NCBI RefSeq assembly: GCF_025685605.1
Contig: NZ_JAGTUT010000002.1
Span: forward strand, 434,001-498,000
Reading direction: 5' to 3'
DNA: 64,000 bases
From: Granulicella arctica
GTDB taxonomy: Bacteria; Acidobacteriota; Terriglobia; Terriglobales; Acidobacteriaceae
Below the pieces are notes generated by a model that worked only from the letters and a program-made list of their open reading frames with translations, was not told the DNA's origin and ran no database searches. Made by a program: the position numbers and the translations under genes. This document shows, piece after piece, positions 55,959 to 64,000 of this stretch (the first letter of the stretch is position 1; every line of letters begins with the position of its first letter).

Positions 55959-55993
55959 CCCACCCTTCCGCGAAACGACCGCGGAAGGGTGGG
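55959..55993. repeat. REP-like perfect hairpin
   Basis: 14-bp perfect arms CCCACCCTTCCGCG / CGCGGAAGGGTGGG around AAACGAC. It lies in the 258-bp gap after the permease gene. I recall similar GGGTGGG-type hairpins scattered in acidobacterial genomes, so it may be a dispersed repeat; it could also terminate transcription, although no T-run follows. Confidence 0.6.
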
Positions 55994-56021
55994 CACCCGG
56001 AGTTCGATGGCCCATTCAGGG

Positions 56022-56285
56022 CTAGTGCGGCTTGCGGTAGCGAATGCTTTCTTTGCCAAGGAAGTATTCGGCGGAGCAGGTGTCGGAGCCGCAGATCATA
56101 GCTTCGAGGCCAGTGTATTGTTGTTTGGTGATGAGCCCGAGGCAGCCGCAGCCTGGGCAGGCCAGGACGGCCCAGTAAGGATTTTTTGCTTCACCCATGT
56201 CGCCCGGGTTCTCCAGCAGAAACATCGTGCCCGGCTCCATCTGCTCCGGGATCCACTCTTCCAGAAACTCCAGCTCCGCTACCAT
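56022..56285 (-). CDS. small zinc-ribbon protein
   Basis: 87 residues. CPGCGCLG and, 17 residues on, CGSDTC give a C-x-x-C ... C-x(4)-C zinc-ribbon-like pattern in the middle of the protein. An acidic N-terminus (AELEFLEEWIPEQ) and a short basic tail flank it. No partner is recognised. It is convergent with the permeases. Small proteins of this kind recur as hypothetical genes in Acidobacteria (recalled). Confidence 0.6.
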   Translation of the reverse strand: MVAELEFLEEWIPEQMEPGTMFLLENPGDMGEAKNPYWAVLACPGCGCLGLITKQQYTGLEAMICGSDTCSAEYFLGKESIRYRKPH

Positions 56286-56529
56286 GCCTGTCCCCTTACG
56301 TTCGGTTTCGTCTCACGGTTGGACTCTTGTTCTTGTGTTTGGTGGGTGATGGTGGCGCTCTCCCGGGTCGCACGCGATGCACAGGTTATGGTGCAGAGCA
56401 TATCGCAGATTGTGGCTGTGGATTGTCTCGATTTGTGAATATCGGAATCTTGGATGGTTCGTGAGGGAATGCGCCGGACCTTTTTACATTCCCAAACTCC
56501 CAAGGTCGGGAGATGGGACACCAGGGCTT

Positions 56530-58896
56530 CTATTTTGAGGGGTAGAGTTGCCGGTACATCTCGCGGTTGCGCAGGATGGCCTGGACGTACTCGCGGGTCT
56601 CTGTGTAGGGGATGGACTCCACGAACTCGGGAATGTCTTTGTAGTCGCCGGTGGCCAGCCACGCGCGGATGGGCGTATCGCCGGCGTTGTAGGCGGCGAG
56701 GGCGTACTCCTTCTGGCCGCCGAAGCGGTCGAGGACGAGCTTCAGGTTCATCGTGCCTAGTTGGAGGTTCGTGACCGGGTTGAGAAGCTGGTTCTGGTTG
56801 AAGTTCTTCATCCCCTGCTTCTTGGCCATGGCCTTACCGACAGAGGGTAGAAGCTGCATGAGACCGTAAGCGTTGGCATGGCTCACGACGCCTGCGTTGA
56901 ACTCGGACTCCTGCCGGATAAGCGAGGCGACGAGATAGGGGTCGAGGCCGTTCTTCTCCGAGTTGGCGACGAGGTCGGACCAGTAGGGCTGCGGGAAGAG
57001 GAGCCGCCAGTAGATGACGGGGACCTCATCGAAGGGCAGGCCAAAGAAGGAGAGGCCGCTGTGCTTCATGGATTGCAGCGAGCGGGTGTACTCGCCGAAG
57101 GAGGCGTAGATCTCGGCCTGGGCAAGGGCTCCCCACTGGCTGGATGTTGGGCTGGCGAGGATCTCAGGCCCGATGTACTCATTCAACGCGGCGTTAGCGA
57201 GGAGCCGGGCGCGGATGAGGTGTACGTCGTTTTCGGGAAGGTCGCCGGTAAGGTCGGGTATCTCGGGCGGCTTGACGCTGGCGAGGAAGACGGCGGGCTC
57301 GGCGGGAGTCTGCGAGCTAAGAACGGCGAGGCGCTGCCGAGCGAGGATAGCGTAGTAAAAGTTCGGGTAGGCATCCGAAACAGCCTTGTAGTAGTTAACA
57401 GCCTGTCCGAAGTTGTGCTCCTCATCCTCCAGGATGCGCCCGCGCCAGTAGAGGGCGCTGGGGATCTCAGTGCCGCCTTTGAAGGCCTGGATCTGCTCAT
57501 CCATCAGGCGGGCTGCGTCGGCATACTTACGCAGTCGGTAGCTCATCCATGCGGCTCGCCAGTGGGCTGACGGGGCATAGGTGCTGTTCGGAAAAAGGTG
57601 AACAAGCTGCGAGTAATCGTTGATAGCGTTGGCAGCGTCGTGCTTGAGGAGGTACATGTTACCGCCGGAATAGAGAGCCTCTTCGAGCCAGCGGCTCTGT
57701 GGATAGCGCTGGACCATCTGGGCGATGAGGGCATCGTGACCGCTGAGGTTCCCCTCGTTCCGGTCGAGTTCGGAGAAGAGGTAGAACTTCAGGGCGGCGC
57801 TGTCGTCGCTGGTCTCAGGAAGAGCTTCGACCTCGCGGCGATTGAGATGCTTTAGCTTGAGATCACAGACGGCGACGTAAATCTCGAGTCCGTTGCGGTC
57901 GGCAGTGCTGAGGCTGGGGTCATTCTTGCCGATGGAGTGGTAGTCGTCGGAGGCCTCGGCGTAGTGCTTTGCATCGAAGAGTTGGTCGGCGTGGGACTTG
58001 CGTTCGGCAGCCGTAAGCTGGACGCCCATCGCCTGGAGCTGCGTCTTCGACTGGCCAGCCTCATAGCTGAGGGGCAGCGTCAGGTAGATGCTGCGATAGA
58101 TTGTCGCAGCGTGGCCGGTGTCGCCGGAGAGCTGGTAGGCGCGGCCAAGGGTGTAACGAAAGTCGCCGTGTGCCGCCTGCGGGGAGCTGGCGAGCGGCTG
58201 GAGGACGGTAAGCGCGCCCTGCGGATTTCCCTGCTGGATGTAGGCGTTGGCGAGCAGGACGGGTGCGTTGGCGACGAAGATGCTGTCCGGATGGCGGTCG
58301 GCGAAGTGGTCCAGAAGTGCGTAGGCGTCGGCTCCGTGGGAGGCCTGTAGAGCAGCCTGCGCGCCGAGATAGTCGGCGTAGTCGTCGAGCGCGTTGCCGG
58401 CGGTATTGGCCTGGCGATAGGCGTTGACGGCATCGGCGTAGCGATGGTCGAGCATGTACGCGTGGCCCAGCGCGAGGTAGGCGGTCGCGGCTCCGTCGCC
58501 CGGATGCGAGCGTCCGTAGCTGAGGACGCCCTCGTACGCTGCGGCAGAGCGTGTCGAGGCAAGCTGCTGAGCCATGGGGCGAAGCTGCGTGGAAGCGATG
58601 AAGGCGCTGGTGAGCTTGCGGCTCTGGGCCGTTGGGGGCGGTAAGGCTACCCTTGAGGCGTGGCGGCCGGGTACGGGCTTGACACCCTTGCCAGCGACTT
58701 TCTTGCTTCCGCGAGTCGATGCGGTGGCCTTATGCGCGGTCTTTGCCGTGGGCTTGGTAGTGGTCTTCTTTGCCGTTGAGGCATGCTTTTTTGTGGCTGA
58801 TTGGGCCGGGGCTGCGTGCAGCGGTGCGCCGGAGGCTACAAAAAACGTGGCCAGTCCCAGCAGAACCGTTGTTGTTACGTTGTTCAAGATGCGCAC
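56530..58896 (-). CDS. TPR-containing soluble lytic transglycosylase
   Basis: 788 residues with GTG 58896 as start, which yields a clean signal peptide (VLLGLATFFVASGAPLHAA); longer in-frame starts would bury it. A Lys/Thr-rich linker, then about 450 residues of helical TPR-like repeats (AYLALGHAYMLDHRYADAVNAY) and a C-terminal SLT domain: IRQESEFN with catalytic Glu, GLMQLLPSVGK, NLQLGTMNLKLVLDRF and ALAAYNAGDTPIRAWL. It cleaves peptidoglycan glycan strands in the periplasm. It is divergent from the ECF sigma factor gene. Confidence 0.88.
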   Translation of the reverse strand: MRILNNVTTTVLLGLATFFVASGAPLHAAPAQSATKKHASTAKKTTTKPTAKTAHKATASTRGSKKVAGKGVKPVPGRHASRVALPPPTAQSRKLTSAFIASTQLRPMAQQLASTRSAAAYEGVLSYGRSHPGDGAATAYLALGHAYMLDHRYADAVNAYRQANTAGNALDDYADYLGAQAALQASHGADAYALLDHFADRHPDSIFVANAPVLLANAYIQQGNPQGALTVLQPLASSPQAAHGDFRYTLGRAYQLSGDTGHAATIYRSIYLTLPLSYEAGQSKTQLQAMGVQLTAAERKSHADQLFDAKHYAEASDDYHSIGKNDPSLSTADRNGLEIYVAVCDLKLKHLNRREVEALPETSDDSAALKFYLFSELDRNEGNLSGHDALIAQMVQRYPQSRWLEEALYSGGNMYLLKHDAANAINDYSQLVHLFPNSTYAPSAHWRAAWMSYRLRKYADAARLMDEQIQAFKGGTEIPSALYWRGRILEDEEHNFGQAVNYYKAVSDAYPNFYYAILARQRLAVLSSQTPAEPAVFLASVKPPEIPDLTGDLPENDVHLIRARLLANAALNEYIGPEILASPTSSQWGALAQAEIYASFGEYTRSLQSMKHSGLSFFGLPFDEVPVIYWRLLFPQPYWSDLVANSEKNGLDPYLVASLIRQESEFNAGVVSHANAYGLMQLLPSVGKAMAKKQGMKNFNQNQLLNPVTNLQLGTMNLKLVLDRFGGQKEYALAAYNAGDTPIRAWLATGDYKDIPEFVESIPYTETREYVQAILRNREMYRQLYPSK

Positions 58897-59142
58897 TGTA
58901 TGTCCAGCTCCTGATTCCACCCACAGTACGACTGTAAGCTGCATTCCTGACTGATTGGATGCATGCTGACCTTCGGGAACCTTGGCAGGTACACCTTTGT
59001 CGGGGGTCGCGAGAGGAATGTGGACGCCGGCCCTCTTTGCCTGTGAGGTCATAGGCGTTACACTGAGCATGCAGTGTTTGCAACGCAGGCTCCCCTGTAA
59101 GGTGTTTGTGTTCAGGTCTGTGCAAGCGCTGTTTTGACCTCT

Positions 59143-59760
59143 ATGCCTGCTATTCAAGCTCCAGTTACGGAAGAGATTCACCCCGATGTAGCGCTGGTTG
59201 CTCGCGCGAAAGAGGGAGATACGGCTGCGTTCGAGCAGCTGGTGCGGCAGTATGACCGCCAGATCTTCCGCGTCGCACAGCATATTACGCAGAATCGGGA
59301 AGACGCTGAAGACATTACGCAGGACGCCTTTCTGAAGGCTTACGAGAAGCTGAACCAGTTCCAGGGGAACTCGAAGTTTTCGACCTGGCTGGTGCGCATT
59401 GCGGTGAACGAGAGCCTGATGCGGCTACGCAAGCGGAAGACGAGCCGAACAGTTTCGATGGATGAGGACGTGCAGACGGAAGAGGGGTCGATCCCGCGCG
59501 ACTTCTCGGAATGGCGGCCGAATCCGGAGCAGCAGTACGGGCAGGCGGAGCTGGCGGACATCCTGAAGAAAACTATTCAGGGACTTCCTCCAGGATTCCG
59601 AACCGTTTTCACTCTCCGTGACATCGAAAACTTATCTACGGAAGAGACCGCCGAGGCGCTCGGGCTGAGCGTTCCGGCTGTCAAATCGAGACTCTTGCGG
59701 GCACGACTTCAACTCCGCGAACGATTGAGCCGATACTTCCGTCAGAAGAAGGAAGCGTGA
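59143..59760 (+). CDS. ECF-type RNA polymerase sigma factor
   Basis: 205 residues from ATG 59143; a TTG three codons earlier is also possible. Region 2 (FEQLVRQYDRQIFRVAQHI, NREDAEDITQDAFLKAYEKL) and region 4 (LPPGFRTVFTLRDIENLSTEE, AEALGLSVPAVKSRLLRARL) are complete, with a linker of about 40 residues. It directs RNA polymerase to stress-type promoters. The anti-sigma gene begins 3 bp after its stop, forming a regulatory pair. It may control the divergent transglycosylase gene (inference). Confidence 0.9.
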   Translation: MPAIQAPVTEEIHPDVALVARAKEGDTAAFEQLVRQYDRQIFRVAQHITQNREDAEDITQDAFLKAYEKLNQFQGNSKFSTWLVRIAVNESLMRLRKRKTSRTVSMDEDVQTEEGSIPRDFSEWRPNPEQQYGQAELADILKKTIQGLPPGFRTVFTLRDIENLSTEETAEALGLSVPAVKSRLLRARLQLRERLSRYFRQKKEA

Positions 59761-59763
59761 TCC

Positions 59764-60000
59764 ATGACGTGCACCGATTTTCTCTCTAAGCTGACGGATT
59801 ATTTCGACGGGCAGATCGACGCCGCACTGATGGTGGAAGTGAAGACGCACATCGCCGAATGCCACCACTGCGAGGTGGTGCTGGATACGACGAAGCAAAC
59901 AATCGCCTTCTATAAAGACAGTGAAGTGTACGAGTTCTCCCCTGAGCTCCGGGATCGTATGCACAATGCCATCATGAAGAAATGTCAGCCAGCCAAGTAA
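59764..60000 (+). CDS. zf-HC2 anti-sigma factor
   Basis: 78 residues. The zinc-binding H-x(3)-C-x(2)-C of the zf-HC2 family is present (HIAECHHCEVV), preceded by LSKLTDYFDGQID. No membrane helix, so it is a soluble form, possibly redox- or metal-responsive. It binds and holds back the ECF sigma factor encoded just upstream. Confidence 0.88.
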   Translation: MTCTDFLSKLTDYFDGQIDAALMVEVKTHIAECHHCEVVLDTTKQTIAFYKDSEVYEFSPELRDRMHNAIMKKCQPAK

Positions 60001-60021
60001 GCGTTTTTTAACCTCGCTATC

Positions 60022-60192
60022 TTACCGGGCTAGATGCCGAACGCCGAAGACCACTGCGCCGAGAAACCCCAGGACGACCGCGATAAGTAGAGCGCCAATG
60101 AACAGGTTGGCGAGGCGCTTCTTTTCGGGGCTGGGCTGCGTGATGCCGAAGGTCATGATGAAGCTGTGAACGATACGGTCCAGCCATTCCAT
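60022..60192 (-). CDS. 56-residue membrane protein
   Basis: Starts MEWLDRIVHSFIMTFG at 60192. A basic loop (SPEKKRL) precedes one membrane helix (FIGALLIAVVLGFLGAVVF) and a short basic end. Base composition and codon use are like the neighbours, supporting a real gene. The family is unknown. It is convergent with the anti-sigma gene. Confidence 0.55.
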   Translation of the reverse strand: MEWLDRIVHSFIMTFGITQPSPEKKRLANLFIGALLIAVVLGFLGAVVFGVRHLAR

Positions 60193-60294
60193 GCATGGAT
60201 TCTACGCCCTTAGAAACAAGGGAGTTGCTCGCTTGGACCTCCTTTGTCGTGACGTTCAACAGGCGACCACGATGCAGTACACTGGCATCTTGTA

Positions 60295-61320
60295 ATGGTC
60301 ACTTCGCTTCCAGGAATCAACGTATTGCAGAGACAGAGAGCTCTGCCGCTCGGCTGCCTGTTAGCCCTCCTTTGTGTCGGGCGCGGCTTGCTGGGCCAGC
60401 AAACTCCGGTCGAGACACCGGCTCCTGCGAAGGTTACCGCTCCCGTAGTCGATGTTTCGGCACCGTTGGCTGAGGCGCGGCGGATGCTCGGCGCGGCAGA
60501 CTACGCCGGAGCAGACCGCGCACTGCGGACGATCCTGCTAACGGCTCCCGACTCCCCCGACGCTCACTTCATGCTCGGCTTCGCCCTGCTGCACGAGGCG
60601 CAGCCTACAGAATCGCTCGCGGAATATACACAGGGAGCGAAGTTTCGCGACCCCGCTGCGGAAGAGCTGATCGGTGTGGCCTCCGACTATATTCTGCTGA
60701 AGGACTACGCGGATGCGGAGAAGTGGCTGGTGGTGGCGGCGAAGCGCTCCCCCGAACGGCCCATCACTTGGTACCTGCTGGGCCGGACGCAGTACAACCT
60801 GAATCACTGGGCCGATGCCGAGCACTCCTTCACGACGTGCTTGCGGCTTGATCCGCATCATCTGCGGGCGGAGTACAACCTCGGGCTCGTCTACGAGGCG
60901 CAACAGAAACCGGAGTTGGCGCTTGCAGCATATAAGGCCGCGATCGCGTGGCAGGAGACTGCGCCGGTCAAGGACCTGCAGCCGTATCTTGACGAAGGCA
61001 TCCTCCTGCGGCAGCAAGGAAAGCTCGCTGAAGCGCTGCCCGTCCTCTTGATTGCGGCTGGTGGAGGCTCGCACAATCCACTGGCGCACCAGGAGCTTGG
61101 GCTCGCCTATGAGCAACTGGGGAAGTATGACGAAGCTGTAGGTGAGCTGAAGGCGGCAATCGCGTTGGCTCCGAAGGTTGAGGCGCTTCACTTCTTTCTC
61201 GGGCGCATGTACCGCAAAGCTGGCAAGAAGGATGAAGCCGCGCAGGAGTTTGCAGAGGCCGCAAGGCTTTCAGGAACAAAGAGCGATGCGGCGGTACCGA
61301 ATCTCGACGTGACGGAGTAG
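60295..61320 (+). CDS. TPR-repeat protein, exported or membrane-anchored
   Basis: 341 residues. A hydrophobic N-terminal segment (LPLGCLLALLCVGRGLLG) suggests export; then six or seven TPR units (ADRALRTILLTAPDSPDAHF, YNLGLVYEAQQKPELALAAY, HQELGLAYEQLGKYDEAVGEL). It is a scaffold of unknown partner. The gene for a Tat-exported isomerase-like protein follows 43 bp later on the same strand. Confidence 0.78.
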   Translation: MVTSLPGINVLQRQRALPLGCLLALLCVGRGLLGQQTPVETPAPAKVTAPVVDVSAPLAEARRMLGAADYAGADRALRTILLTAPDSPDAHFMLGFALLHEAQPTESLAEYTQGAKFRDPAAEELIGVASDYILLKDYADAEKWLVVAAKRSPERPITWYLLGRTQYNLNHWADAEHSFTTCLRLDPHHLRAEYNLGLVYEAQQKPELALAAYKAAIAWQETAPVKDLQPYLDEGILLRQQGKLAEALPVLLIAAGGGSHNPLAHQELGLAYEQLGKYDEAVGELKAAIALAPKVEALHFFLGRMYRKAGKKDEAAQEFAEAARLSGTKSDAAVPNLDVTE

Positions 61321-61363
61321 TCTTCTCTCGCGGACTACAGGTGTATCTCGGAGGAGTTGAAGA

Positions 61364-62239
61364 ATGGCTTTGATCGACCGTCGTAGGTTTGTTGGAGGTG
61401 CGCTCGCAGGTGCGGCTGCCTCCGTCGTGGCACAGGGTGAGCAGCAGAAGCCAGCACTTCCTGCCGCTGCTCCCGTCTCTACCTCAAAGATTCGGCAGTC
61501 CGTGTCGCGGTGGTGCTATCAGAAGATGTCGCTCGACGAACTGTGCAAGAACTCAGCCGAGATCGGGCTGGTTGCCATCGACCTGCTACAGCCGGAGGAG
61601 TTTGAAGTTCCAGCAAGGTACGGACTCATCAGCAGTATGGGCTACGCAAGCGCCGGGACGATCAACAAGGGCCTGAACCGGCTGGAAAACCACGCCGAGA
61701 TCGAGGCCGGCCTGAGGAAGTTTGTTCCTCTGGCTGCGAAGACTGGCACGCCCAACGTCATCACCTTCTCCGGACAGCGAAAGGGAATGTCCGATGAAGA
61801 GGGTGCGCGGAATACGGTGATCGGGCTCAACCGGGTCAAGTCCATTATGGAAGACCATGGCGTGACGCTGGTCCTGGAGTTGCTGAACAGCAAGGTCAAC
61901 CATCCTGACTATATGGCCGATCACGTGGCGTGGGGCGTCAAGGTGTGCGAACAGGTTGATTCGCCAAAGATCAAGCTGCTGAATGACATCTACCACATGC
62001 AGATTATGGAAGGCGACCTGATCGCGACCATCCAGAAGAATGCGAAGTGGATGGGCCACTTCCATACGGGCGGCGTCCCGGGCCGGCACGAGCTCAACGA
62101 CACGCAGGAGGTGAACTGGGCAGGCGTGATGCGAGGCATCCAGGCAACCGGGTATACGGGCTTTGTCGCGCACGAATTCCTGCCGACCGGCGACCCTATG
62201 ACCTCGCTGCGCGAGGCATACCGGATCTGTGCAGTCTAA
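61364..62239 (+). CDS. Tat-exported TIM-barrel protein, hydroxypyruvate-isomerase-like
   Basis: 291 residues. A twin-arginine-type signal (DRRRFVGGALAGAAASVVA) precedes a sugar-isomerase TIM barrel (AP endonuclease 2 family): WCYQKMSLDELCK, LVLELLNSKVNHPDYM, KLLNDIYHMQIMEGD (Glu/Asp/His metal site) and GHFHTGGVPGRHEL, VAHEFLP. It is close to hydroxypyruvate isomerase but exported, so the in-cell reaction of that enzyme may not apply. ATG 61364 follows GGAGGAG. Confidence 0.8.
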   Translation: MALIDRRRFVGGALAGAAASVVAQGEQQKPALPAAAPVSTSKIRQSVSRWCYQKMSLDELCKNSAEIGLVAIDLLQPEEFEVPARYGLISSMGYASAGTINKGLNRLENHAEIEAGLRKFVPLAAKTGTPNVITFSGQRKGMSDEEGARNTVIGLNRVKSIMEDHGVTLVLELLNSKVNHPDYMADHVAWGVKVCEQVDSPKIKLLNDIYHMQIMEGDLIATIQKNAKWMGHFHTGGVPGRHELNDTQEVNWAGVMRGIQATGYTGFVAHEFLPTGDPMTSLREAYRICAV

Positions 62240-62310
62240 GTAACACAACTTGGGGCCACGGCTGCGGTGATATGCTAACCGGATTCGACTCACGGTGAGG
62301 CTGCATCTTC

Positions 62311-64000
62311 ATGGCAAACGAAACTCCTTTGGAAACAGGCACGGGCGCGGAAGTAGACGAAACGGAACAGGACCAGAGCTTCGGCGAGTTGCTGTCGCAG
62401 TATGAGCGCGACCACTCGCACCGGACCGGCGAGGGCAGCAAGCAGCTCAAGGGAACGGTCGTGTCCGTGACGGCAGATTCCGTCTTTGTCGACATCGGCT
62501 ACAAGACTGAGGGCGTTCTGCCGCTTGGCGCGTTCGCCAGCGAAAAAGAGCCAATCAAGCCGGGCGACTCCCTGCTCGTCTCGGTCAAAGGCCGGAACGA
62601 AGAGGGCTACTACGAACTGACCAAGCTGAAGGTCGAGCAGCCCAAGGATTGGGAGTCGCTCGAAGAGGCGTTCGCCGCAAAGGCCGTCGTCTCCGGCACC
62701 GTCACGGCGATGGTCAAGGGTGGCTTCTCGGTCGACGTTGGCGTGCGGGCGTTCATGCCTGCGTCGCGCAGCGGTGTTCGCGAGGCCGCGGAGATGGAGA
62801 AACTGGTCGGGCAGGAGATTCGCTGCCGCATCACCAAGCTCGACGTTGAGGACGAGGATGTCGTCGTCGACCGGCGCTCAGTCGTTGAAGAGGACGAGCG
62901 GTCGACCAAAGAGCAGCGCTTCGGCGAAGTGAAGGAAGGCGAGACGGTCTCGGGAACGATCCGCAGCCTGGCGAGCTATGGCGCGTTTGTCGATCTCGGC
63001 GGCGTCGACGGTCTACTTCATATCGGCGAAATCTCCTGGGCTCGCGTGGAAAAGCCCGAGGATGTGCTGACAGTCGGGCAGGAAGTCGCGGTCAAGGTGC
63101 TCAAGATCGATCCGGCGAGCAAGCGGATTTCGCTGTCGATGAAGCAGCTTCTGCCTCATCCGTGGGACGCAGTCGCGGAAAAGTACACGCAGGGCGAGCG
63201 GGTGCGCGGCGTCGTCACGCGAACGGCGGATTTCGGCGCGTTTGTGGAGCTTGAGCCGGGCATCGAGGGGATGATTCACCTCTCCGAGATGTCGTGGGCG
63301 AAGAAGGTTCGCAAGGCCGACGACATGGTGAAGGTCGGCGAGTCGGTCGAGGTGGTCATCCTCGGGATCAGTGTGCCGGAGCGGCGGATGTCGCTTGGCC
63401 TGAAGCAGACGCTAGGCGACCCATGGGTCGAGGGTGCGGAGAAGTACGGCGTTGGCTCGGTGGTCGAGGGTCCGGTGGTCAGCTTTACGAAATTCGGCGC
63501 GTTCGTGCAGGTGGCCGAGGGCGTCGAGGGCATGGTCCACATCAGCGAGATTACGGCGGAGAAGCGACTGAACCATCCGCAGGACGTGCTGCGCACGGGC
63601 GAGATCGTCAAGGCGAAGGTGCTGGAGTTCGACAAGGAAAAACGGCAGCTCAAGCTAAGCATTAAGCAGATGGTGCCAACCGGACTGGATGAATTTCTGG
63701 CCGAGCATCAGGTCGGCGACTTGGTGACCGGACGCATCGTTGAAGTGAACGGCGAGCGCGGGCGTGTGGAGCTTGGTGAGGGCGTCTTCGCGTCGTGCCG
63801 CATCGTGGAAGCGGCTCCCGCAGCCGAGGCGACCTCAGGTGGTGCGCTCGATCTTTCGTCGCTTACCTCCTTGCTGAACGCCAAGTGGAAGGGTGCGTCG
63901 ACCTCAAGCGCCCCGAAATCAGAAGCCGTCAAAGCCGGACAGATCCGAAGCTTCAAGATCATCACCCTGAACCCGGAAACAAAAGAAATCGCCTTGGAGC
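62311..64000 (+). CDS. rpsA: 30S ribosomal protein S1 (3'-truncated by window edge)
   Basis: The first 563 residues are visible. At least five S1/OB domains in series (GTVVSVTADSVFVDIGYKTEG, GTIRSLASYGAFVDLGG, GVVTRTADFGAFVELEPG, GPVVSFTKFGAFVQVAEG and a less conserved last one, GRIVEVNGERGRVEL). It delivers mRNA to the 30S subunit. ATG 62311 follows GTGAGG. The frame runs open to the window end. Confidence 0.93.
   Translation, partial: MANETPLETGTGAEVDETEQDQSFGELLSQYERDHSHRTGEGSKQLKGTVVSVTADSVFVDIGYKTEGVLPLGAFASEKEPIKPGDSLLVSVKGRNEEGYYELTKLKVEQPKDWESLEEAFAAKAVVSGTVTAMVKGGFSVDVGVRAFMPASRSGVREAAEMEKLVGQEIRCRITKLDVEDEDVVVDRRSVVEEDERSTKEQRFGEVKEGETVSGTIRSLASYGAFVDLGGVDGLLHIGEISWARVEKPEDVLTVGQEVAVKVLKIDPASKRISLSMKQLLPHPWDAVAEKYTQGERVRGVVTRTADFGAFVELEPGIEGMIHLSEMSWAKKVRKADDMVKVGESVEVVILGISVPERRMSLGLKQTLGDPWVEGAEKYGVGSVVEGPVVSFTKFGAFVQVAEGVEGMVHISEITAEKRLNHPQDVLRTGEIVKAKVLEFDKEKRQLKLSIKQMVPTGLDEFLAEHQVGDLVTGRIVEVNGERGRVELGEGVFASCRIVEAAPAAEATSGGALDLSSLTSLLNAKWKGASTSSAPKSEAVKAGQIRSFKIITLNPETKEIALE

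Noticed and set aside
1..64000. CRISPR array.
   Set aside because: No series of regularly spaced 25-40 bp repeats was found; the only tandem sites are the 11-bp CTTACA array and the paired AbiEi repeats.

Overview
The window looks like a chromosomal piece of a soil Acidobacterium (Acidobacteriaceae, Granulicella/Terriglobus/Edaphobacter-like). The grounds are an Oar-like TonB-dependent receptor with an N-terminal carboxypeptidase-regulatory-like domain, an acidobacterial-type M28 peptidase, FtsX/MacB-type permeases without a neighbouring ATPase, and an S1 gene of this lineage's style. This assignment is inference from gene content and no marker gene was compared.

Left flank (1-25282). It opens with a truncated AraC-type regulator and about 2.5 kb of decaying genes. 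Next comes a large PAS/LOV-GGDEF-EAL protein, an ssb remnant, the M28 peptidase and the TonB-dependent receptor, then remnants of response regulators. A five-gene minus-strand efflux operon follows (secreted protein, DUF190 protein, TolC-like protein, membrane-fusion lipoprotein, RND pump). It is divergent from an OmpR/histidine-kinase pair; the shared upstream region has four CTTACA repeats exactly 11 bp apart. A secreted protein, a TetR regulator and an IS110 transposase relic close the flank.

Integrated element (25329-53081, about 27.7 kb). It sits inside a host tRNA-Leu(UAA) gene. The 5' half of that tRNA is at 53061-53101 and the 3' half at 25283-25349, with a 21-bp identical core at both ends. 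The core covers only the middle of the tRNA, so insertion cut the gene and did not rebuild it. The element carries a tyrosine recombinase and, 42 bp downstream of it, a complete tRNA-Leu(UAA) gene interrupted in the anticodon loop by a 209-nt group I intron. Spliced, that tRNA contains the 21-bp attachment core exactly; at DNA level the intron splits the core. I read this as a replacement tRNA that repairs the damage of integration and is protected from its own integrase by the intron. The element also encodes a MobF relaxase, a coupling protein, a ribbon-helix-helix mobilization protein, ParB and ArdC. It has no mating-pair-formation genes, so it looks like an integrative mobilizable element. 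Its cargo is defence-like: an AbiEi/AbiEii pair, a membrane-anchored Mrr-type nuclease, a reader-nuclease fusion, another PD-(D/E)xK-like protein, an HNH-like protein, a HEPN-like protein, an FRG protein, two Sel1-repeat proteins and several unknowns.

Right flank (53101-64000). Two FtsX-type permeases, a small zinc-ribbon protein, a TPR-containing lytic transglycosylase, an ECF sigma factor with its zf-HC2 anti-sigma factor, a 56-residue membrane protein, a TPR protein, a Tat-exported TIM-barrel isomerase-like protein, and rpsA running off the end.
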